A DNA stretch of 64,000 nt from Weissella confusa (GCA_001436895.1 JQAY01000002.1:1-64000), one strand, 5' to 3'; shown: positions 26,060-35,744, numbered from the stretch's first letter. Numbers and translations are program-made. Notes: generated by a model not told the origin, from the letters alone.

Positions 26060-28756
26060 TTAGAATTGGTCTGACAACAAAGTGCGGATCTCTTCCAAAC
26101 GTGGTTGACGTGGGTTACCTGGCGTCGTTTGGTCGTTGTATACCAAGTCAGGCAAAGTCTCCAAAGCCTTGTCAAAGTCAGCCTTTGATACACCGTTTGC
26201 TGACAAAGTTGGAACAACTTCTACACCAGCGAACAATTGGTCAATCTTAGCCAACAATGCTTCAACCAATTCGGCATCGTTCTTTCCTTGCAAACCAAGG
26301 TAACGAGCGATATCAGCGTAATCCTTTTGTGCCGTGTAAGTCTCGTAACGTGGGAATGGCGTACGCTTTACGTTTCCAGTAACCGCGTTGAACTTGATAA
26401 CGTGCTTCATGGCGATTGAGATAGCCAATCCGTGAGGCAAACCGAAGGCACCACCAGTCTTGTGAGCCAAGGCGTGGTTAATTCCCAAGAAGGCGTTGGC
26501 AAATGACATACCTGCCAAAGTTGAAGCGTAGTGCATCTTTGAACGTGCTTCTTGACCTTCCTTAGTTGGGTTAGCTGGGTCGTACTTGTATGACGTCTCC
26601 AAGTTATCGAAGATCAACTTGATAGCTTGCAAAGCCCATGGACGAGTGAATTCTGAGGCCATAACTGAAACGTATGACTCCAAGGCGTGTGACAAAGCGT
26701 CCAAACCTGAGAAGGCAACCGTGCGCTTTGGCACCGTCATAACGAACTCTGGGTCCACGATAGCAACTTGTGGCGTCAACTCGTAGTCAGCCAATGGGTA
26801 CTTAACGTGCGTTTCGTCGTCAGTAATAACAGCGAATGGCGTTACTTCTGAACCAGTTCCTGACGTCGTTGGGATAGCAACCATTTGCGTCAAGTGTTGG
26901 TGATCGAACTTCACGATACGCTTACGGATATCCATGAACTTTTGTGCCAACTCGCCGAACAATTCCTTCAAGGCAGCATCGTCGTTCAAGATTCCTTCGT
27001 GACCCTCTTCTGCAGAGTACTCGTACAAGAAGCGAGCAATCTTACCAGCGTCAAGAGCTGAACCTCCACCAATCAAGACAACAGTGTCTGGTTGGAATTC
27101 TGACATTTGACGGGCGATTTCGATAGCTTGACCGATAGTTGGGTCAGGTTGTACTGAACCGTAGATGGACGTCTTCACTTGGTCTTGGCGCAAAGCAAAT
27201 TGGTCCAAAATCTTGTCTACGAAGCCGAACTTAACCATTCCTGGGTCGGCAACGATGAAGGCGCGATCAATGTTTGGCAATTCTTGCAAGTACGTGATTG
27301 CGTTTGACTCGTAGTAGATGTCCTTTGGCAAACGTACCCATTGTGGGCGGTTACGACGACGTGCAACCGTCTTGATGTTAAGCAAATCGTAAGTTGACAA
27401 GTTGTGTGACAATGAATTCTTCCCCCATGATCCAGTTCCAAGCGTCAATGATGGGCGCATTGCGTCAGTGTAGATATCTCCAACACCACCGATTGAGTCT
27501 GGTTGGTTAACCAAGATACGTGATGCTTCAATCTTGTCGGCGTATTCCTTAACGAATGGATCGTCTTGCGCACCGATTTGGATAGCAGCGTTGTGTCCAG
27601 CACCTTGGTAGTTCAACAAAGCGCGTACGATTTCGATAGCGTCTTCGCGGTCAGCAGCCTTGTAGACTGACAACAATGGGCTCAACTTTTCTGATGACAA
27701 AGCTTCACCGATGTTCTTCTTGTCCAATTCGAACAACAAAACATCCTTGTCTTCTGGCAACTTCAAACCTGATTGCTCGGCAATCCACTTACCTGACATT
27801 CCGGCAACTGGTCCGTTAACACCGAATCCTTCAGCGTTTGGCTTGAAGACGAAGTTAGCAACCTTCTCGTAGTCCTTCTTTGGCGTCAAGTATGCACCTT
27901 GTTCTTGCAACTTGCGCATAACTTCATCGTAAACAGGGGCTTCGATAACCAATGAGTTTTCAGTAGCACAGATCATACCGTTGTCAAAACGCTTTGACAA
28001 AAGCAAGTCTTCAACAGCGCGGTCAACGTTAGCAGTTGCGTCAACGAATACGGCACCGTTACCAGCTCCAACACCCATTGATGGGTTTCCTGACTTCAAA
28101 GCGGCGTTAACCATTGAAGGTCCACCAGTAGCCAAGATTGAAGCAATCTTTGGGTTTTGAATCAAAGTCGTCGTTCCATCTAGTGATGGCTTGTCGATCC
28201 ATTGGATGAAGTTCTTAGGAGCACCAGCGGCAACGGCTGCATCGTAAACGATCTTAGCAGCGTGTGCTGATGACTTTTGAGCTTGTGGGTGGAAGGCGAA
28301 GACAATCGTGTTACGCGTCTTAGCAGCCAACATTGACTTGAAAATAGTCGTTGAAGTTGGGTTAGTCGTAGGCACGATACCAGCCAAGATTCCAAGTGGG
28401 GCTGCCAATTCAACCTTACCAGTTACGCGATCTTCTGAGATAACGCCAACCGTCTTGTCGTTCTTGATAGCGTTGTAAACAGATTCTGAGGCGAAGCGGT
28501 TCTTCGTATCCTTATCTTCAACAACACCACGACCAGTTTCATCGTGAGCTTCGTGGGCCAACAACAATGAGTTTTCTGATCCAGCCAAAGCCATTGCGGC
28601 AACGATCTTATCAACTTGTTCTTGTGTGTAAGTTGAGAATTCCTTCAACGCAACTTCAGACTTGTCAACCAATTCTGAAGTCATCTTCTTAGCAGCTTCG
28701 AAACGTGCTGCCTTTTCTTCTTCCGTTAGTACCTTCTTCTTAGGTGCATCAGCCAT
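26060..28756 (-). CDS. adhE: Bifunctional acetaldehyde-CoA/alcohol dehydrogenase AdhE
   Basis: An 898-aa fusion. Residues about 15-440 form the aldehyde dehydrogenase domain with catalytic Cys263 (GMICATENS). Residues about 455-898 form the iron-dependent alcohol dehydrogenase with NAD-binding GGGSALDAGK and the metal-binding His segment GINHALAHKTGGAFG. It converts acetyl-CoA to ethanol, oxidising two NADH, and closes the redox balance of heterolactic fermentation started by the phosphoketolase at 44,825. Full family length. The gene is monocistronic, with its own promoter, Rex-like boxes upstream and a terminator. Confidence 0.97.
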   Translation of the reverse strand: MADAPKKKVLTEEEKAARFEAAKKMTSELVDKSEVALKEFSTYTQEQVDKIVAAMALAGSENSLLLAHEAHDETGRGVVEDKDTKNRFASESVYNAIKNDKTVGVISEDRVTGKVELAAPLGILAGIVPTTNPTSTTIFKSMLAAKTRNTIVFAFHPQAQKSSAHAAKIVYDAAVAAGAPKNFIQWIDKPSLDGTTTLIQNPKIASILATGGPSMVNAALKSGNPSMGVGAGNGAVFVDATANVDRAVEDLLLSKRFDNGMICATENSLVIEAPVYDEVMRKLQEQGAYLTPKKDYEKVANFVFKPNAEGFGVNGPVAGMSGKWIAEQSGLKLPEDKDVLLFELDKKNIGEALSSEKLSPLLSVYKAADREDAIEIVRALLNYQGAGHNAAIQIGAQDDPFVKEYADKIEASRILVNQPDSIGGVGDIYTDAMRPSLTLGTGSWGKNSLSHNLSTYDLLNIKTVARRRNRPQWVRLPKDIYYESNAITYLQELPNIDRAFIVADPGMVKFGFVDKILDQFALRQDQVKTSIYGSVQPDPTIGQAIEIARQMSEFQPDTVVLIGGGSALDAGKIARFLYEYSAEEGHEGILNDDAALKELFGELAQKFMDIRKRIVKFDHQHLTQMVAIPTTSGTGSEVTPFAVITDDETHVKYPLADYELTPQVAIVDPEFVMTVPKRTVAFSGLDALSHALESYVSVMASEFTRPWALQAIKLIFDNLETSYKYDPANPTKEGQEARSKMHYASTLAGMSFANAFLGINHALAHKTGGAFGLPHGLAISIAMKHVIKFNAVTGNVKRTPFPRYETYTAQKDYADIARYLGLQGKNDAELVEALLAKIDQLFAGVEVVPTLSANGVSKADFDKALETLPDLVYNDQTTPGNPRQPRLEEIRTLLSDQF

Positions 28757-28813
28757 GATTATAACCTCTCAAATATCTTTCAAAAATTCGTTTGCTCATT
28801 TATTAACATACTT

Positions 28814-28841
28814 AGTATATCATTTCACAAAATGTTGTCAA
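28814..28841 (-). promoter_or_regulatory. adhE promoter with overlapping Rex-like half-site
   Basis: On the minus strand TTGACA (28836-28841) and TATACT (28814-28819) are 16 bases apart, 58-63 bases before the ATG at the -10. The spacer contains TTTCACAA on the plus strand (28823-28830), a perfect half of the Rex operator, with a poor other half. Confidence 0.7.
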
Positions 28842-28914
28842 CACCATTTGCCAAAATCGATTATTTTTACCAAACATATGCGTCATACCAACCTTTCGCG
28901 TCTCTTTTTTCTAC

Positions 28915-28932
28915 AAGTGAATAATATCACAT
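28915..28932. promoter_or_regulatory. Candidate Rex box upstream of adhE
   Basis: AAGTGAATAATATCACAT at 28915-28932 is close to the Firmicutes Rex consensus (TTGTGA-N6-TCACAA): minus strand ATGTGA-TATTAT-TCACTT. Rex senses NADH/NAD+ and is a known regulator of adhE in Gram-positive bacteria. It lies 160-175 bases upstream of the start codon. Confidence 0.5.
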
Positions 28933-29229
28933 AAGGTTAATATAGTGCAACTTTTTGTTTTATTTTCATGAAAATAAGTGATTTATAACTAAAAATGTAT
29001 GCGTTTTCATATTTTTATGTAAGTTAATAAAAGGCTTGTGAACCGCGTAACTAGTGGATTCGTGTCCTTATAAACTAATAAAGAGAAATTTACCGGAGTA
29101 AACTTCTCTTTATCAGTTATTCGTTATGTGCGTCGCTCTCACCCGACGTTAGGGACAGATTACCAAGCGTTTATGAACTTTGTCTAACGATAACCCTTAG
29201 ACTTTTTGACTAATTATCGCAATATCAAA
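28933..29229. other. Intergenic region with several hairpins, no gene seen
   Basis: The region between adhE and the DUF697-like gene is 526 bases. Beyond the promoter it holds a long hairpin near 29072-29112 (AAAGAGAAATTTAC pairing with GTAAACTTCTCTTT), a GTCTAA/TTAGAC dyad near 29183-29203 and the palindrome-rich stretch around 29030-29070. No ORF with a ribosome binding site is visible. It may contain a non-coding RNA or a degenerate element. Confidence 0.35.
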
Positions 29230-29230
29230 C

Positions 29231-29271
29231 AAGCACCCGCTGCATTGGCATTTCCAATGCAGCGGGTGCTT
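29231..29271. terminator. Terminator of the DUF697-like gene
   Basis: AAGCACCCGCTGCATTGG (29231-29248) and its perfect complement (29254-29271) form an 18-bp stem 11 bases past the stop codon. T-rich on the minus strand (TTGTTTGATATT). Confidence 0.85.
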
Positions 29272-29282
29272 ATTGTTTATAA

Positions 29283-29708
29283 CTATTGTTTCTTTGGTAA
29301 TTTGAATGTCTTGGCTGCCTTCATGATGATACCTGTGATATCACCTGGGGTAACCTTTTCACCAGACTCCAGTTCATTCACGATGGCCCAGCCGATTGCT
29401 TCAGTCAAACCAACTGCGGTCGCCATTGAGATTGCTGCACCAGTGGTTGTCCCGATACCAGGGATAAACTTTAACGCATTCCCCACGACACCACGACCGA
29501 ATGATGTCGCAGCGACTGCCCAGACGGCACCACGTACGGCACCCTCCATCACCTTTTGATCATACGCCTTGAACAACGATGTAATCATCGTGACTTGAAT
29601 TGGCACAAGTAACGGAGCATCCGTAAACGGAATTGGTGACAAGGCCACCGCACCAGCTGCGCCTGATGCTGAGTGAATAATGTTTTTTGCTTTTTCATTT
29701 GGTGTCAT
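29283..29708 (-). CDS. DUF697-like membrane-associated protein
   Basis: A 141-aa protein with two to three glycine/alanine-rich hydrophobic stretches (AAGAVALSPIPFTDAPLLVP, GRGVVGNALKFIPGIGTTTG, AISMATAVGLTEAIGWAIV). The P-I-P-F-x-D-A-P and P-G-I-G-T-T-x-G patterns match the DUF697/YcjF C-terminal domain, often fused to GTPases. Here it stands alone. Function unknown; possibly membrane remodelling or tethering. GGAGGTGG-type site before the ATG. Monocistronic with its own terminator. Confidence 0.7.
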   Translation of the reverse strand: MTPNEKAKNIIHSASGAAGAVALSPIPFTDAPLLVPIQVTMITSLFKAYDQKVMEGAVRGAVWAVAATSFGRGVVGNALKFIPGIGTTTGAAISMATAVGLTEAIGWAIVNELESGEKVTPGDITGIIMKAAKTFKLPKKQ

Positions 29709-29754
29709 AATTCCACCTCCATACCGTTATTATACCGAACTCCCACAAATTAAA

Positions 29755-29796
29755 AACCGAATTCGACCTGCCAATCGGGCAAAGTCGAATTCGGTT
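29755..29796 (-). terminator. Terminator of pepO
   Basis: AACCGAATTCGAC (29755-29767) and GTCGAATTCGGTT (29784-29796) form a 13-bp stem with an inner TGCC/GGCA pair. It lies 13 bases past the stop. Confidence 0.85.
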
Positions 29797-29808
29797 ATTT
29801 TCTTATTA

Positions 29809-31701
29809 TTACCAGATCATCACACGGTCTTCTGGTGCGCGGTACATCTTGTCAGATGGTTGCACATCAAATGTCGTGTAGAAGTCATCGAAGTTAGAAA
29901 CTGTCACATTAACACGGAACTTGGCTGGTCCGTGAACGTCTGAAGCGGCCAACAATTGCATGATTTCTGGACGAGCCTTTTGACGCCAGATAGTTGCCCA
30001 GCTCTCGAAGAAGTCCTTCGCTGAGAAATCAGCATCGCGCTTTGCGGCAGCCAAAGCAGCAGCCACACCACCCAAGTCAGCGACGTTTTCAGAAACCGTC
30101 AACTTACCATTGACCTTAGCTCCGTAAGAATCCAAGCCATCGAATTCATCGACAACCTTTCGCGTACGCTCCTTGAAGGCTTCGTAGTCTTCTTCAGTCC
30201 ACCAGTCATTCAAGCTACCATTTTCATCAAATGACGCACCGTTCGTGTCAAAGGCGTGTGAAATTTCGTGCGCGATAACCGCCCCGATTCCACCATAGTT
30301 AGCTGATGAAGATTGGTCCAAGCTGTAGAATGGCGCTTGCAAAATCGCCGCTGGGAACACAATTTGGTTTTGTTGTGGATCGTAGTATGCGTTCACCATG
30401 TGAGCTGGCATGTGCCACTCCTCACGGTCAACCGGTTGATTCCACTTTGACCATTGGTAAGCCACGGCTTGCGCGCGGAATTTTTCAGCCGTCTCAAACA
30501 AGTCAGCCCCATCGTCCACAATCTTATCCTTGTAGCGGTCAGGCAACTTTTCTGGGTACCCAATGTGTGGCACAATCGCATCCAGCTTCACAACCGCCTT
30601 ATCGCGCGTTGCTTGTTGTAGCCAGTCAGCTGATTGCAAACGTTGCTTGTAGACATCAATCATCGTCGCAACCTTTTGCTCAACGTCTTGCTTAGCTGCC
30701 TCAGAGAACTTCTCACCGGCATACCACAAACCAAGCGCTTGTGTGTATGGGCCAGCAGCCAAGTAGTAGGCAGCCTTTTGCTTGTTCAAAGCTTCTGGCG
30801 TTCCTGACAAAGCACGGCCGTAAGCACCACCCAAGACACGAATCTCGTCTGATAGGTAGCTCGTGAAGGCATTCGCGATACCCACAATCAACGTTGCTTG
30901 CAACAATGGCCAAGCTTCTTCAGAGAAGAATTGATCTGATGCAGCCCAGAATCGTTCTTCTGGCACCACAATCATGTCTGGCGTCTTACCAGTCATCGCT
31001 TGCAAGACATCATCCAGTGGCAATTGCGTCAACGCTGTGAAGTCCGCCCACTTGTATGGGTGGTACAACTTAGCGTATTCCGCAGATTCTTCTTGGCTCA
31101 AGACAACCTTGGCGATACGCGCGTCATAAGCAATGTACTTGTCCAACAAGTCCTTGATTTCGTCAGCTGAGAAACCAAACTTTGGCAACAAGTCCTCTTG
31201 TGCTGCACGCCACTTAGCCAACAATTCCTTACCTTGTTCATGATCTTCAGCATAGTAAGTCGTATCTGGCAAAATTGTGCCCAAAGCATCAGCCCACAAC
31301 ACATTTGTACGAGCATCCTTGAAGTCAGGTGCAATACCAACTGGGAAGGCGTTTGGCAAACCTTCCTTTTCCAACTCAATGATGTGGCTCTTAAAGTCAG
31401 CGAATGACTCAAAGGCTTGGTAGCGCGCAATCAATGGCTTAACCGGCTCTGCACCCAACGCATCACGGGTCTCCCAATCTGACGTCAAACGGTGGAACTT
31501 AATGAAGTTCGTCAAAATCTCGTCAGTTGGGGCATCCTTGCCGTCCATCCAAGCATCAGTCGTTTCCAACATCATCTCTTCAATTTCGTCAGCCAAATCG
31601 CTGAAGCCACCTGTGCGTGACTTATCCGCAGGAATCACGGCTTGCGCTTCCCATTCCTCGTTGATTGCATCATAGAAATCATCTTGTACTCGTGTTGCCA
31701 T
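29809..31701 (-). CDS. pepO: M13-family oligoendopeptidase PepO
   Basis: A 630-aa zinc peptidase. The start at 31,701 (MATRVQDDFYDAINEEW) is preferred over 31,731 because GAGGT lies before it and the M13 family begins with this DDFYxxxNxxW pattern. Zinc site HExxH in VIAHEISHAFDTNGASFD, third ligand Glu in ENVADLGG, and the C-terminal W motif MYRAPEDRVMIW are all present. It cleaves peptides in the cytosol or at the cell surface (no signal peptide seen). Nothing indicates cotranscription with the sortase gene, which lies upstream behind its own terminator. Confidence 0.94.
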   Translation of the reverse strand: MATRVQDDFYDAINEEWEAQAVIPADKSRTGGFSDLADEIEEMMLETTDAWMDGKDAPTDEILTNFIKFHRLTSDWETRDALGAEPVKPLIARYQAFESFADFKSHIIELEKEGLPNAFPVGIAPDFKDARTNVLWADALGTILPDTTYYAEDHEQGKELLAKWRAAQEDLLPKFGFSADEIKDLLDKYIAYDARIAKVVLSQEESAEYAKLYHPYKWADFTALTQLPLDDVLQAMTGKTPDMIVVPEERFWAASDQFFSEEAWPLLQATLIVGIANAFTSYLSDEIRVLGGAYGRALSGTPEALNKQKAAYYLAAGPYTQALGLWYAGEKFSEAAKQDVEQKVATMIDVYKQRLQSADWLQQATRDKAVVKLDAIVPHIGYPEKLPDRYKDKIVDDGADLFETAEKFRAQAVAYQWSKWNQPVDREEWHMPAHMVNAYYDPQQNQIVFPAAILQAPFYSLDQSSSANYGGIGAVIAHEISHAFDTNGASFDENGSLNDWWTEEDYEAFKERTRKVVDEFDGLDSYGAKVNGKLTVSENVADLGGVAAALAAAKRDADFSAKDFFESWATIWRQKARPEIMQLLAASDVHGPAKFRVNVTVSNFDDFYTTFDVQPSDKMYRAPEDRVMIW

Positions 31702-31812
31702 GTGCATTACCTCGTTCTTATTATTTCTCACTATTCTAACACTGAACCATGAAATAAGCCCGAAGGATATGCGGATGTTATCGTGCGAAATGCATATTCT
31801 CTAAACAACAAA

Positions 31813-31836
31813 AGGAGTACCGTCAACACGATACTC
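31813..31836 (-). terminator. Terminator of the sortase gene
   Basis: GGAGTA and TACTCC pair across a short partly paired loop, followed on the minus strand by TTTTGTTG. It lies 20 bases past the sortase stop and ends the pilus locus. Confidence 0.55.
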
Positions 31837-31855
31837 CCATCATTAACTATACTAA

Positions 31856-32752
31856 CTACTTACCAGCCAAGGCCATCTTAGCTTGCTTGATGCGGATAAT
31901 CTTGCGAATCAAGACACCGATAATCGTGGCCACAACGACCATCAATCCGGCAAACCACAAGAATTCTGAACGGATCGTACCAGTTGGCAACGTATCACCT
32001 GGCACTTGCTTACCCGTTACCAACAAACGGTGTGAGTTCACACCAACTGGCGTACAACTAACCAACGTCACCAAATTCTCCTTAGGGTTCAACTTGAACG
32101 CGTTTTGCATCTTGTCTGGCTTCATGACACGGATTTCAACAACCTCATACGTCATCGTCTTGCTACCAAGCGCTTCGATGTAGAACTTGTCACCCTTCTT
32201 CATCTTACCCAAGTCAGTGAACAACTTTGAGGTTGGCAAACCTGAGTGCGCCATGATGGCCGTGTGCAAACCTTCCTTGTTAGCTTGTGGCAATGACGTA
32301 CCTGGCACAATACCCGCCCCCGTACGCAACACCTTTTCCTTCACGGAGTTGTAGATTGGCAAACGCAACCCACCAAGTTCTGGAATCGACAAGACACCCA
32401 ATGGCTTACCGGCAATCTTCGTCAAAGAAGAATTCTTACCCGTTTCCACGTCCTTCTTTTGGTTCAGCTCAATCATCGCCTTCACCACGTCGGGATCCGT
32501 ATCACCATTCGTGCTCTGCGCCTTCTTCTTAATTTCATCGTTACGCTTATCAGCTTCAGCTTGCAACTTCGCCTTTTCGTTGGCGTTCATTTGCGCAGCT
32601 GTTGAGCGATAATTACTTACCACACCAGATTGGTGGGTTGCTTCATACGCTTGCGTCACAATCGGATATGAGAAAATACTCAAGCCCACAATAAATAGAA
32701 TCCAGGTTGACCAACTGGCCCCGGCCATAAACTTCTTTTTCTTCTTTGCCAT
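31856..32752 (-). CDS. srtC: Class C (pilin-polymerising) sortase
   Basis: A 298-aa membrane transpeptidase. A basic N-terminus and membrane helix (residues 15-35) are followed by a long coil and the sortase domain, with catalytic His169 (IMAHSGLP), Cys233 (TLVSCTP) and Arg242 (HRLLVTG). A second C-terminal helix (about 264-285) and basic tail are typical of class C sortases. It joins pilin subunits through an isopeptide bond between the sorting signal Thr and a pilin-motif Lys. No other sortase is in the window, so it must serve the adjacent pilins and perhaps the two distant adhesins. Last gene of the pilus locus. Confidence 0.94.
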   Translation of the reverse strand: MAKKKKKFMAGASWSTWILFIVGLSIFSYPIVTQAYEATHQSGVVSNYRSTAAQMNANEKAKLQAEADKRNDEIKKKAQSTNGDTDPDVVKAMIELNQKKDVETGKNSSLTKIAGKPLGVLSIPELGGLRLPIYNSVKEKVLRTGAGIVPGTSLPQANKEGLHTAIMAHSGLPTSKLFTDLGKMKKGDKFYIEALGSKTMTYEVVEIRVMKPDKMQNAFKLNPKENLVTLVSCTPVGVNSHRLLVTGKQVPGDTLPTGTIRSEFLWFAGLMVVVATIIGVLIRKIIRIKQAKMALAGK

Positions 32753-32821
32753 TCTTTTCTCCCCCGAGTTAATAGCTAAATATGTACCTCGCCGATCACC
32801 CGGCGAGCAAACTAATCAAGA

Positions 32822-35389
32822 TTAGTCATTGTTTTGGGCACGACGCTTCTTAATCAAAGCAATCAAACCTGCCAAACCAAGCAACGTCAACAAACCGCCA
32901 AGGGCCGTTGCCGTGTATGGCAAGATACCTCCAGCGTGCGTTGGCGTATCATTGATTTGTGGCGTTTCGTTACGGTAGTTGGCAACCGTAATGTCGTCTG
33001 ACGTTGCAGCACCGTTAATCTTACCCGATTGCGTGTTTGACAACGTGAAGTAGTGTGGTTCCGTCATCAACTTGTAGCCTGATGGCGCTTCACGCTCGAT
33101 CAATTGGTAATCACCGCCGGCCAATCCACAGTATTGCAAGTATCCGTCAGGACCTGAATAGTGGGTCGTGGCATTGTCTTCACGAATCGTCCACAAGATG
33201 TCTCCCATCGGATCAGATGCGTTTGAGTGCATTGATGCCATTGGCTCACCCGTCGTCATATCTTCGTGCATGAAGTATACCCAACGTGTCTTGCCGGCCT
33301 TCACATCATCACGCAGTTGTTGGACATCTTGTTCTGAGGCTGTACGCTTCATGTTAGGGAAACGCTCTGCTGTATACATTTCAGCAATGATTTCATCAAT
33401 ATTCGTTGACGTCACCTTAAGGCCCAAATCGAATCCGGCACAAGCCAAACCATTCGTAATGTTACCGTTACTGTCAGTCTTCACATCACCATCTGTCTTG
33501 ATGATTTCCCATCCAGCCGTGAATGTGTGTGTCTTATCGTCGTCTGATCCACCGTCATACTTGGTGTTGTAATCCAAGTCAATCTTGTTGACCAAGTGAT
33601 CCGCTTGCAACGCCGTGTTACCAGCTGAGTTAATCTTCCAGCTCAAGTTCCATGAACCGTCGTCAGCACCTTCTGCCAACAACTTTTCAATCAACGCACC
33701 CATTGCGTGGCGACCAGAAGCTGTCATATCCAACACAATTTCACCGTTTTCAACGGGCTTCGTCCAGTCAACCACACGGGCTGGGGTAGCTGAATCACCT
33801 TGTCCAACGAATGTGTACGTACTCTCGTGACCGAACAAATTGAATGATGATGCATCAAAGCCTTCAGCCAAACTCGTGACCTTTGGTGCAGTTGCTGCAT
33901 CGTAGGCAATTGTCTTGCCATTCAACGTTGAACCGTTTTGATCAGTCGTAAAGCCAAGTACCTTACCAGTCACACCTTCGTCAATCAATGACTTGTCAGT
34001 TGCGTGGTTCACTGGGTACAAGCCATTCACAACTTGTGACAATGGCACTGACTTTGTCTCGCCGTTTTGCGTGTACGTCAATGCCAAATCCATTGACATC
34101 CAGTTCACTTGATATGGCATTTCATCAGTCAACGTGTAGTTCGTGTAATCAGCGATGTTCTTGTTCAGCTCAGACGTGATGTCCCATGTGAACTTTTGTC
34201 CACGGGCGATACCTTCCTTGTCATCACCAGTACCCTTTTCATTGGCACCGAACGTTTGGTTATCAACCGTAATCGCCTTGTCGACTTGCAACTCATCATA
34301 GTTGACCAACTTCGCAGCGTTTTCGCTATCTTGTTCAGCCGTTACAACCGTTACTTGTGGATCCGTCAAATAGCCCTTAGGCGCCATCAATTCGGCGATG
34401 ACGTATTGTTGTCCCTTTGAAATCGCGATACCGTCGTTTGCATCAAAGACAACTTGTCCGTCTTTGTCAGTTGATTCAATTGTGAATTGGTCTGACGACA
34501 AGCCCAACGCAGCAGCGACCAATGAATCGGCCTTCGCTGGCGTCTTTTCAATATCCTTAATCAATTGTGGCAAGACTTCGTTCAACTTATCTTGTACTGA
34601 AGCTGGAGCAAGCAAAATTTGCGCACCGCCCAAAGCCTTCTTCGTTTCCGCATCAGTCTTCTTAATCGTCAAGGAAGCCGTCTTGTATTGCTTCGTGTAA
34701 ACGTGCAATGGTGATTCAGTGTCATACCAGTAGTCAGTGTCTGATCCGTTAACCTTACCCATTGGCAAGTCCAAGAAGATTGGCAACGCTTCATCTGTAC
34801 CAGTAGCATCAGAATCTTGTGTAATTACCCATTGTCCGTTTGGCAACGTCAACTTCGTTTCACCGTCACCATCAGTTGGACCACTAGTTTGCGTCTTCAA
34901 CCCAGCATCCTTCACAGCAGCAACGAACTTATCACGGTCCACCACTTCAATTGTCTTGCCAGAAATATCTTGTGTTTTGGCATCATTAGTCGTTGCAGCA
35001 GTCTTAGGTGCTTCAATTACATTCAACAGCTTTGACCAGTCGATGCCCTTAATCTTTTCAGTTGCAATCTTAGGCTCACTGCCAGAGTTCGTGTATGTCA
35101 CAACCCCATCTGGCAACTCATATGCCGTAAACGTTGCGCCAGTTGTCGTTTCCCAAGTTGTGTCGGGATCGGCATCTTGCAACGTCTTCAAATCCTTTTC
35201 TTCACCTGATCCCCACAACGTTGGTGCATCAGCAGGGTCACTATCACTAACGTCTGTAATAGCGTGAATCATAACGCTTGTGCTTGTTGGCGTATCATTG
35301 ATGCCTGACGTTGCCAACGCATCCCCAGTCGTTAGCAAAATCGGTGCAATCAACGTCCCCATTAATAGTAATGAACGATGCTTTTTCAT
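32822..35389 (-). CDS. Pilin subunit with LPYTA sorting signal (base or minor pilin candidate)
   Basis: An 855-aa secreted pilin. The signal peptide is MKKHRSLLLMGTLIAPILL. A degenerate pilin motif (HVYTKQY, Pro replaced by Thr) lies near residue 235, then SpaA/Cna-B-type domains opening SLTIKKTDAETKKALGGAQ and closing YVIAELMAPKGY, and later FDLGLKV and YQLIEREAPSGYK. The sorting signal LPYTA is at about 823-827, then a helix and IKKRRAQNND. Unlike the other four anchored proteins it lacks the [FL]PxVGG form, and its motif could be recognised by a different sortase. This and its place next to the sortase suggest a base or minor pilin. GGAGATA site before the ATG. Confidence 0.85.
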   Translation of the reverse strand: MKKHRSLLLMGTLIAPILLTTGDALATSGINDTPTSTSVMIHAITDVSDSDPADAPTLWGSGEEKDLKTLQDADPDTTWETTTGATFTAYELPDGVVTYTNSGSEPKIATEKIKGIDWSKLLNVIEAPKTAATTNDAKTQDISGKTIEVVDRDKFVAAVKDAGLKTQTSGPTDGDGETKLTLPNGQWVITQDSDATGTDEALPIFLDLPMGKVNGSDTDYWYDTESPLHVYTKQYKTASLTIKKTDAETKKALGGAQILLAPASVQDKLNEVLPQLIKDIEKTPAKADSLVAAALGLSSDQFTIESTDKDGQVVFDANDGIAISKGQQYVIAELMAPKGYLTDPQVTVVTAEQDSENAAKLVNYDELQVDKAITVDNQTFGANEKGTGDDKEGIARGQKFTWDITSELNKNIADYTNYTLTDEMPYQVNWMSMDLALTYTQNGETKSVPLSQVVNGLYPVNHATDKSLIDEGVTGKVLGFTTDQNGSTLNGKTIAYDAATAPKVTSLAEGFDASSFNLFGHESTYTFVGQGDSATPARVVDWTKPVENGEIVLDMTASGRHAMGALIEKLLAEGADDGSWNLSWKINSAGNTALQADHLVNKIDLDYNTKYDGGSDDDKTHTFTAGWEIIKTDGDVKTDSNGNITNGLACAGFDLGLKVTSTNIDEIIAEMYTAERFPNMKRTASEQDVQQLRDDVKAGKTRWVYFMHEDMTTGEPMASMHSNASDPMGDILWTIREDNATTHYSGPDGYLQYCGLAGGDYQLIEREAPSGYKLMTEPHYFTLSNTQSGKINGAATSDDITVANYRNETPQINDTPTHAGGILPYTATALGGLLTLLGLAGLIALIKKRRAQNND

Positions 35390-35744
35390 CCGCGTATCTC
35401 CTCAAAAATCATATCCTTATTTTTAACCCCATACTTGACCACGTATGAGTTTTTCTTCACAGTAAAATTCTCACAAAAAAAAACGGCGTTTCCGCCGTTT
35501 TTATGTTTCACTTTTCTATTTAATTTGTGCCTGAATTTTGTTATTCGTGGGCATTTTGTGAAGAGTGGAATTTCAACACAATTAACCGAAAAACGGCAAT
35601 CAAATCATTTCTGATTCGATTACCGTTTTCATGTTTTTCAACATATCGTAAGAAAGATATCATCGCAAAGGCGGGATCAATCTCGTCTTTCTAATATGTC
35701 TTGTCACGTTTTCTGGAATGTATAACGTTATTCTAGCCTACAAA
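35390..35744. other. Intergenic region with two terminator-like hairpins between pilin genes
   Basis: 355 non-coding bases. Hairpin A: AAAACGG...CCGTTTT at 35590-35629 with inner AATC/GATT pairing. Hairpin B: AAACGGCG (35481-35488) and CGCCGTTT (35493-35500), followed on the minus strand by a long T-run. Both lie between the 1095-aa and 855-aa pilin genes. I see no strong promoter before the 855-aa gene. Confidence 0.65.

Noticed and set aside
29030-29060. GTGAACCGCG segment recalling a T-box
   Set aside because: There is no specifier loop, no AGGGTGG antiterminator context and no downstream amino-acid gene on that strand.
34737-35267. 176-aa plus-strand frame inside the 855-aa pilin
   Set aside because: Shadow frame; the minus-strand gene has signal peptide, pilin domains and sorting signal.
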